Positions 52,401-61,000 of a DNA stretch of 64,000 nucleotides are shown here, piece by piece. Each line of letters opens with the position of its first letter. Positions within the stretch are counted from its first letter, which is position 1. The notes beneath the pieces were generated by a model that saw only the letters and a list, made by a program, of their open reading frames with translations, was not told the DNA's origin and ran no database searches. Source of the DNA: Mytilus californianus (lineage: Eukaryota > Mollusca > Bivalvia > Mytilida > Mytilidae). The stretch spans positions 59,842,851 to 59,906,850 of the forward strand of contig NW_026262582.1 of NCBI RefSeq assembly GCF_021869535.1, given 5' to 3'. The position numbers were made by a program, and so were the translations under genes.

Positions 52401-54987
52401 TAACCGAAAGCTGCATATGCGGTATTGGGTTTGTCTATTGTTGAAGTTCGCATACGTCACCTATGGTTAGTTGTCTCGTTTGAAATCACGTGTGCACACC
52501 ACGTCTTTTTGTTTTTATTTTGTATGACATTAAAACAACAAAGTTTATATTTCTAAAACAGGTAAAGACATTTGGTTTTTGTTGTTGAAAACTACAAGTG
52601 TATGAGGTATTGATGCAGGTTTCTTCATTTCTGTAAACATAAATTCGGTACGTCTTAACACTGCTAAGGACTTCTTAGTGCACTAAGGACTTATATTATT
52701 TTACTAAGGACTACTAGGAGTGCTGTTATATATACATTGTATTCTTATTATGGTAGAGATTGATATCTGATGCACGTGCCGGTTTTCTTTGATATTGCCG
52801 AAAATCAGCGAACCAATTGACATGGGCCTACTTTCATATAACATCTGATTAAACAATCATATTTTTTTTTTATTTTAAGTAGTTAACACTTATAAAGACT
52901 AGTGCTAAATACGTATAATCAAATGTTTTGTTCTTATTTACAATGATTAAAAGGACAAATCATTTTGCTATTGTCTTATTTCTCTTTAAACAAAGATATT
53001 TGCCATAGGCTTTGATATGCTATAAAAGAGAGTCTGGTCAGCTTGTTAAAATGTGTCTGTATTAAAGAGGTATCACGACAAAAGATAGATATATTTTGAA
53101 TTTAAATCCGATAAAGATGCACATACAAAATGGTTTCACTAAAAAAAGTAAGTGAATTTAAAAAAAATCGTTCGAACTTTAATCAAATGAAGTTTCATTT
53201 TGAAATATTTAAATGAGACAAATATTTAAAATGAATTTCAATTGTTTTTAAAACATCATGTCCCAAAAATTATCTGAAAAGCTCACTTTTGTCATGATTG
53301 CATATCATAATTGCATATTTATTTATATGAAACCAGAATGTCGACAATAATAAAATTTGATGTTCTATGATCAATAGCCAAATATACGAATAATTCCCGA
53401 GAATTATAGCCGGCATGTGTTAATTTAGAGCAAAATATAATTTTGGTAAAACATAATGATGAGAAAATTATAATATTCTTCAAAATCTATTTCTAAAACA
53501 GCCCCGGCTTCTATTCCCGAATATGCATGAAATATTTGTCACTAGACGTTAATCACAATCAATCAAATATTGCAATAAAAAATGAAATAAACAATAAAAG
53601 CAACAATTCCATCCATCACTTGGAATTTGTCGTCTGTTTGTATTGTAAACTTACTGAATTCGTTTTTTTCCAGAAATATATTCCTTAAACAAGTTAAATT
53701 CTGTAAAAAGAGTATTTTGTGGTAGTTGAAATTATTCATTGTTATCATTTTGTGTCCGTCGTCGTCTGTCATACATATCACATATTGTATCCACTGTTTG
53801 CTATCTGTTGTTTTAGGCAGTCGAGCCCCTGTGTCAAAATTTTAGCCCCCCCCCCGCCATTAATTAGGCTTGAGGGGGGGCGTATTTTTCGGACAAATAT
53901 TTTTCTTTACTTAAAAAACACTAAACAATGCAGATGCAGAGATGCAGATTTAGAGGGTTTCCAGGGCCCAGCCCCTTTTGTAGGAAAAATTTGAAGCATG
54001 ACTGGAGCGGGCTCCCTCTAAGGCAGTCGGTGCCCCCCCTTATGAAAATAAATTTCTTGATCAGTCACTGCAATAGATGTTGAATAAAAAAAAAATAAAA
54101 ACAATAATAAATCCCTAAGTGTTTTAATGGTAAAAATATCTAATGTCTGGTTGTTTTCTTACGCAAATAATATTTTTTTTCACTTTTTATACGATCGCAA
54201 AAAATTTTTTGGGTTCGTATAAATAAATGCTATGATGTCGGCGTCGTCGTCTGCGTCTTTGTCGTCGTCCGAAGACACATTTGGTTTCCGGACAATAACT
54301 TTAGTTTAAGAAAATGGATCTTTATGAAATTTGACAAGAAGGTTCAGTACCACAAAAGGAAGGTTAAGATAAATTTTGGGGGTTATGGTATTAACAGTTT
54401 AGGAATTAGGGACTAAAAAGGGGCCAAAAACAAACATTTTTGTAGTTTCCGGACACAAACTTGTGTGTAAGTGTATAGATCTCTCTGAAATTGTACCACA
54501 AGGTTCCATATCACAAAGGGAAGTCTGATATTGAGTTCGGGGGTAATTGCCCTAAACATGCAGGAATTAGGGGCAACAATTGTGCAAAAAACAAGCATTT
54601 TTCTTGTTTCCAGACAATAACTTGTGTTTAAGTGTATGGATTTCTCTAAAATAGTACTACAAGATTCCATACCTCAAAGGGAAGGCTAGGATTGAGTTTG
54701 AGGGTAATTACTCCAAGGGTGAGTGGGGGGGGGGGGGGGGGGTTCCCAATTTTTTTTTTTTTTTGGGGGGGGTCATATTTTTTTTCTTTAAAATTTTTGA
54801 AATTTCGAATATTTTGAGAAGTTTCAAGAAGAAATCTTCAATTGAACAGTAATGCACAATAGCACAGTATTGCGCAATAGATTTTAAAGGTCTTTGACCA
54901 CATTTATTTTGTGTCGGAAACCTATATTATGTCAAAAGTTTGATCACAATTCAAATTCAGACAGTATCAAGCTTGAAAATTGTGTCC

Positions 54988-55045
<58 letters not shown>

Positions 55046-58000
55046 AATATGATACATGTATAGTTATTTAGCAAACCAATCGGTGTATGTAATTTAATCT
55101 GCTAAGTTCGGGTGACCCTACTTCTGTTTTAACACATCAATCTACATGACCGTTTGGGAAATATGCGGACGATATAATACATGGCTCCTGGTAAAGTTCT
55201 CTTGTAGGTTAAAGAAAAGGAAAATTATGCCTTTAAGTAGGAAAAATATTGCTACCTTTCAAATTATTATTTTCATTTTTTATATTCAGGCTTTCTAAAT
55301 TGTTACATTATTTTTGGAGAATTGCGTTTTGGTGGCAGATCTTTAATTGTTTTGGTTTTATGTATTCACACTTTTTATAGAAACTCGTGACGATTTAGAA
55401 CTTGACATATTGTGTAAATATTGATGTTCTTATGTTGTTTTTGTCGTTCGATTGCTGTCATATTGACGTATAACCCACATCTCCAACAGTTTGAGTTCCG
55501 TTTGATTACTTATAAATCAGTGTATGCCAAATCATAACTGAAAGTGTTATTGATAAAATTGAGAATGGAAATGGGGAATGTGTCAAAGAGACAACAACCC
55601 GACCACAGAACAGACAACAGCAGAAGGCCACCAACAGGTCTTCAATGCAGCGAGAAATTGAGTATAGATTAATTGCTTTCTTTCCCTCAAACCATGAATA
55701 TACTCAGTGGAAGATATATATAGATATAAGCGTTGTCTATTTTTATATGACAAGACCACAGTAGCAGCAACATCTTTTTAATGTAGACTTCATTCCAAAA
55801 AAACTATGCCGACAATTTCATCGCACACAGGTTTGTTTTATAGGACAGCAGATTGGATAAAAGCGATACATTCCCACTCCTACATTAATTTTATGTCCAA
55901 TCAAATGCCTCCAGAAACCTGTCAATAAAAAAATTACTGCAAAAATTGATAAGTTAGAGATTTTATTGTGTATTCGATATTTAAAAAAAAGTAAGATAGT
56001 TTCCATTCGTTTAACATTTATTTGCGAAGAACGTGTCGTGTAACAAGTCTCCCCCTTTTCCCGTTTTCCCATTCTTATTTTTACACTTTCTTTTTAAACG
56101 GAGAAATATAAAATATAACCGGCGAACTGCAAGTTTCTGAATTTTGCAAGAGTTTTTTTGTAGAAGAGACATATAATACATGTATAATATGTCTCTGTTT
56201 GTAGTAACGTGTAATTCACGGACTGTCATATTTTGAAGATTTGACAGACCTCTGAAAAAAGTTAGATGATACAATTTTCATATACCATGTGCCAAAAAAA
56301 ACCAAATTATATTTGTTAATTGGAAAAGACTTAGAATATTTTTGATGTCCAAAAATAGGCAGATCGGACATATTTTGACTTTATCTACTGACTACTTTAG
56401 TTGGGATTAATTGTAATTATAACATTCCAATGAGACTGAAAAATATTTTTTTTAAGGTAAAAATAATTCTACCTGGCGTAGCCGTGCGTAAAATGTACTT
56501 CGGCATTTCTCTTCGAAAAAGACTTGTTTGATGGAATAAAATGTCTTATTTGTAAACTTCAAACTACCAGGTATATATCAAAAATGAATCCAGAGATTTG
56601 TGAAATAAGGATAGATAAATCATAAAAAAACATATCTATCAAGAACTTCGATGGCAAAAATGAATCAATAAATATGTTGGTTTTTTTTGTAAACGAGTAG
56701 CAAATTGAATAAGGAAATTTTGTTGAAAGAAAATTAAAATTTTTAACATCCCTCTAAGTAAAGGGGCAAAAAACACTCATACAGAGTTACGTAGATGCAA
56801 CAAAATAATTATATTAATATTAATTTATGACTATTTTATAGATTAAAGGATTATAAGTCGAACACGACACTCGCACAATGTACATAATTTAAAACAGGTT
56901 TATTTTTTTTTCTATAGATTGCATTCCGAAGTGCACATGCTTGGCTAAAATAGTTGAATGTTCAGCGACCAATATGACATGATAGGCGAATGATATTTTG
57001 ATTATATAAATATAAAATTGAGAAGGACTGATATTCTTATTATTCTATCTAACAATTAGAATTGGTAGTCTCGTCGGCTTTCTCTCCCTGAGTGCGAGAG
57101 GTCCTTTTTAACGGTAAGCGAACAAAACGTCACAGGACTGAGAGTTACAAATGTGATAGGACAAAAAGTCACAAATAATTTGTTGACAATTGATTGAATA
57201 TATAAGAGAAACATCTTGAATCAATTACTTTTGATTACGTATATTCTTTTTATAGTTTGGGAAATTGTTCATTAGCTTTGATAAATGAAGATTTATTAAA
57301 TTTTAATCATTAAAAGGATATATTTTTATAACACCATGAAGCCGTTTAGGTACCAAGCCACTTTGAAATTTTGTTTTTAAAATGAGAAGAAACATGGGTT
57401 CTATAAAAACAAATCTGCTACTTAACAGAAATATAAACCGTAAACTAGAATTATAATTATGTGCATTTTCTTTTTACCAATCGTATCATAACTTATTACT
57501 TTTAAATTTTTCTATGATATAGTTTATTCTTTTATTAGTTCTGGCTAAAAAAGATTTGATCGTAAAAAAGTTCAGAGAAGTATCAAAATCGGGTTTTATA
57601 GGTACCTATACTAAATAATATTTAGTAAATATAAACTGTTACCTAGATTCTTGAAATATGCTTGTATTCTTGTTGCATTTAATTTGAAACAATGTTTTAA
57701 AATTTGTAAATGTAATAATTTTATCCGGTGTATCCTTATATATGATAAAACATTGAAATATATTTCACTTAACTTCAATGGATAAAGCAATGCACGGGTA
57801 TTTATAATAATTTAGATTGTGTTTGACAACACGTTTCGGTTGACTGCTCAGATAATCCGTATAATAAAATACAAATAACTTTCACCAAACATATGTCAGC
57901 TGTCAAAAATTAGAAAAATATAAAGTAAATAAGATACTCAGAATCAATGAATTGTATATTTAAAAGGAATGGAAACGCGGCCGACTTCAAAGAAAACTTG

Positions 58001-61000
58001 ATGGTGCATCTCTGTCTCGGGCGGTGCGTTAATAACACCCCGTCGCTCATTACTTATCTGGCAGCAGTTATCGGACTTGGTCATTTAATTGGAATTGTAC
58101 GTTTAAATATACAATTCCTTGAATTAACAAACAAAATTAGAAAATACAACAATAATACCTTATTTAGTTACTTATGAAAAAGTTTTGGTTCTCGTTCCTC
58201 ATCTTGATATTTCATGGAGGTATGCAACAATGAGATGAAATCCGACATTAAACGAGTTTTTAAAAAGAAAGGTAACGCAAAAAGTGAAAAAATAACTTTT
58301 TCAATTTTGGAATATAACTGGTGTAGAAAAGTTTAATGGAACGTGAACAGATGTAGTGTTTTATCTAGATAAAAAGAACTTGTATCAAACGTGTTATAAT
58401 GAACACCGGTATGGGATATTCCAATTTGCAGGTATAATCTATCATGTATCATTGATAAGCTAATTTTTGTCGTAGATTCAATAGTTTATTATAGTCTTAC
58501 CACATACATACAAGTATAAACACAATATGACATTTAATACACAATATAACATTTAATACACAATATAACATTTAATTACACAATATAAAATTTAGAAAGC
58601 ATATGCCATTCTTAAAAGAACTACAATATTAAAACATCAGAACATAGTTTTGTTATTTACACAAAAAAATAAAAGTGCAATATCACCATGCACAATCAAA
58701 GATAAAAATTGACACACGTACATAAAAATAACATCTTCAATTTTCAACGATATAAAATACTTTTTCGTCGCAGTAAAATATTATGGCAGGTTTTGGCAAC
58801 AGAACTACAAACATTTTCATTTTTGAACAAAAAATATAAATTTTTCATCATCTGATAAAGTTAAAAACATATTATTATGTTGATGCATTATATCAATAAA
58901 TAAAGACTGTCTTAGATCTTCATATAATGGACATGTTAACAATACATGTTTTTCATCTTCTATATTATCACAATTGAAACACAATCTTTTATCTAAATCT
59001 AATCTTTCGTTACGACCAGTTTCGATTTTTAAAGGTGCTACTCCACATCTAATTTTAGCATATGCACTGCGATATCGAGTAGGTATATTTTGTAACAAAT
59101 ATTTTTCAGTAGAGTATGAAAATTTAAACAATTTATAAGTATATATTTAAGATGTCAAAAACGAATCACGCTGAATATACCTGTTAAATAATGCCAAAGT
59201 ATGCTGTGGTGCAATAACATTTTTAATTAGAAACATTTAAGACTTTCCAACATCCACATATTTGTTGTTATATTTAACACTTAGGCATATTTTGCAACCT
59301 CCAGACTATGCTGCTGCTGTCTTATGATAATTTGCGGCAACGCTGAGTTATGGCAAACTGCAATATCAAATAACGATCTAGTCTTAAATGTAGAATTTGA
59401 AAAAAAAAATAAATGGATTAAATCGTGTATAAAACGACACAGTCAATTTCAAAGTGAAAGTCTATACATTTTCTCGTATTTTCAGACTTCGTCGGTATGG
59501 AACTTGACTGAACAAAATGGCGTCAATGTAAACTATAAACAAAGGATTTGGAAAAATCATAGAAAATTCGTTTCTATCACCATTTTCATAAAACCAACAC
59601 CATGTCATAGAAAAAAGATTAGGCTTTTGAATGGTATTTGATTGCTATGTCTATTTCAAGGAGTTATTTAACCCTTACCAGAATATAGTGTGGTGGTGTT
59701 TTTTTTAAACACTACTTATAATTTTCTATATGTTTCGAAATAAAATCATTTACAATATACCAGTAAAATTTTAGACCAAATTGTAGGAAAATGTTTCTTC
59801 TTTAAAATGATATCTCATGTTGTCACTTTGTTTCTTCTACTTTTCAACATTTAAAAAATAATCGTATTACACTGCCATATTGAATGACACGTTTTGACAC
59901 AATAATAAAATTCCAAACGGAAATTTTGGAAAATCGTAGTAAATTCAGAATGTTTACCAGTAACATAAAAAATAGCCAAAGTTCTAGAATAAAGTTTAAG
60001 CTTCATAATGATATTAACTGTTATATTTTGCCTTTCGTGGTTGTCGAGCCTTTAGAAAAAAAATCAAAACACTGTATTTTTGTTTTATAATCTGGATGAA
60101 ACTCTCGACAATTTCAAGACCGAGGGCTATTTTAATAAGACTTTTCATAAAAATTTAATGCAAACGTATGTCCGTAAAGTAATTAAAATGATACCTAAGG
60201 CCTTATCTTTTACATGGAATAGAAGTTTTTACTTGACTTGGTTTTTTTCTCTCCTTTATATCTTCTCAAGCAAGATGACCCAGTGAATTTAGATGACCGA
60301 CATATATAACAGGGAATGGACCTCCGTCATGATTCTTTATATTATTCATCATATTTCCGACCGAGTCAGACATTGGTTATCGCTCCGCGGGAGTCCCGAT
60401 TGATCTCGAGCCGCGTTTCCATTCCTTTTAAATATACAATTCCTTGTCAGAATATATTTTCCTTGACAAATTTTATATGGCTAAGAACAATTATTTTAAA
60501 TCACAGACGAAAATTTATTTAAGAACATTTTTGAAATTTATTACTAATCATTATATCTTTACAGACGGAATGAATAAATACTAGAATACTTAATGCCAGA
60601 AAGCACGACTTCAAAATTTTTATGACGTACACACTTTTCCGGTTACAACATTTATTCTTTTCTTATATAACCAATTAAAAGTTGACTTGAAATAACATTG
60701 GAAAAAAATGAATTGCAAGTTTGCAAACGTTATTTAATGAAATAGACATACAATATAACATTAAAAGACCACAAAAGAGAATCCTCCAAGCTTTGTCGAT
60801 TTTATTCATAAAGGGGGAACAACCCCTGATAAACACAGCGAAAGTGTCTCCCGTTTTGCATCCGAATATTTAAAATCTTAACACGAATGAACACGATCTT
60901 ACAAAATATAAACAGTATTTTTACCTTTGGTCTGATTTGATCTGAGCATGATCCAATCAAGTCTTAATCGAATGCAAGAACAATCTGTCTTGGTTATCTT

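Noticed and set aside
53860..53882. C-rich and G-rich runs flanking ATTAATTAGG
   Set aside because: Low-complexity runs, read in part as an ORF; no element recognised.
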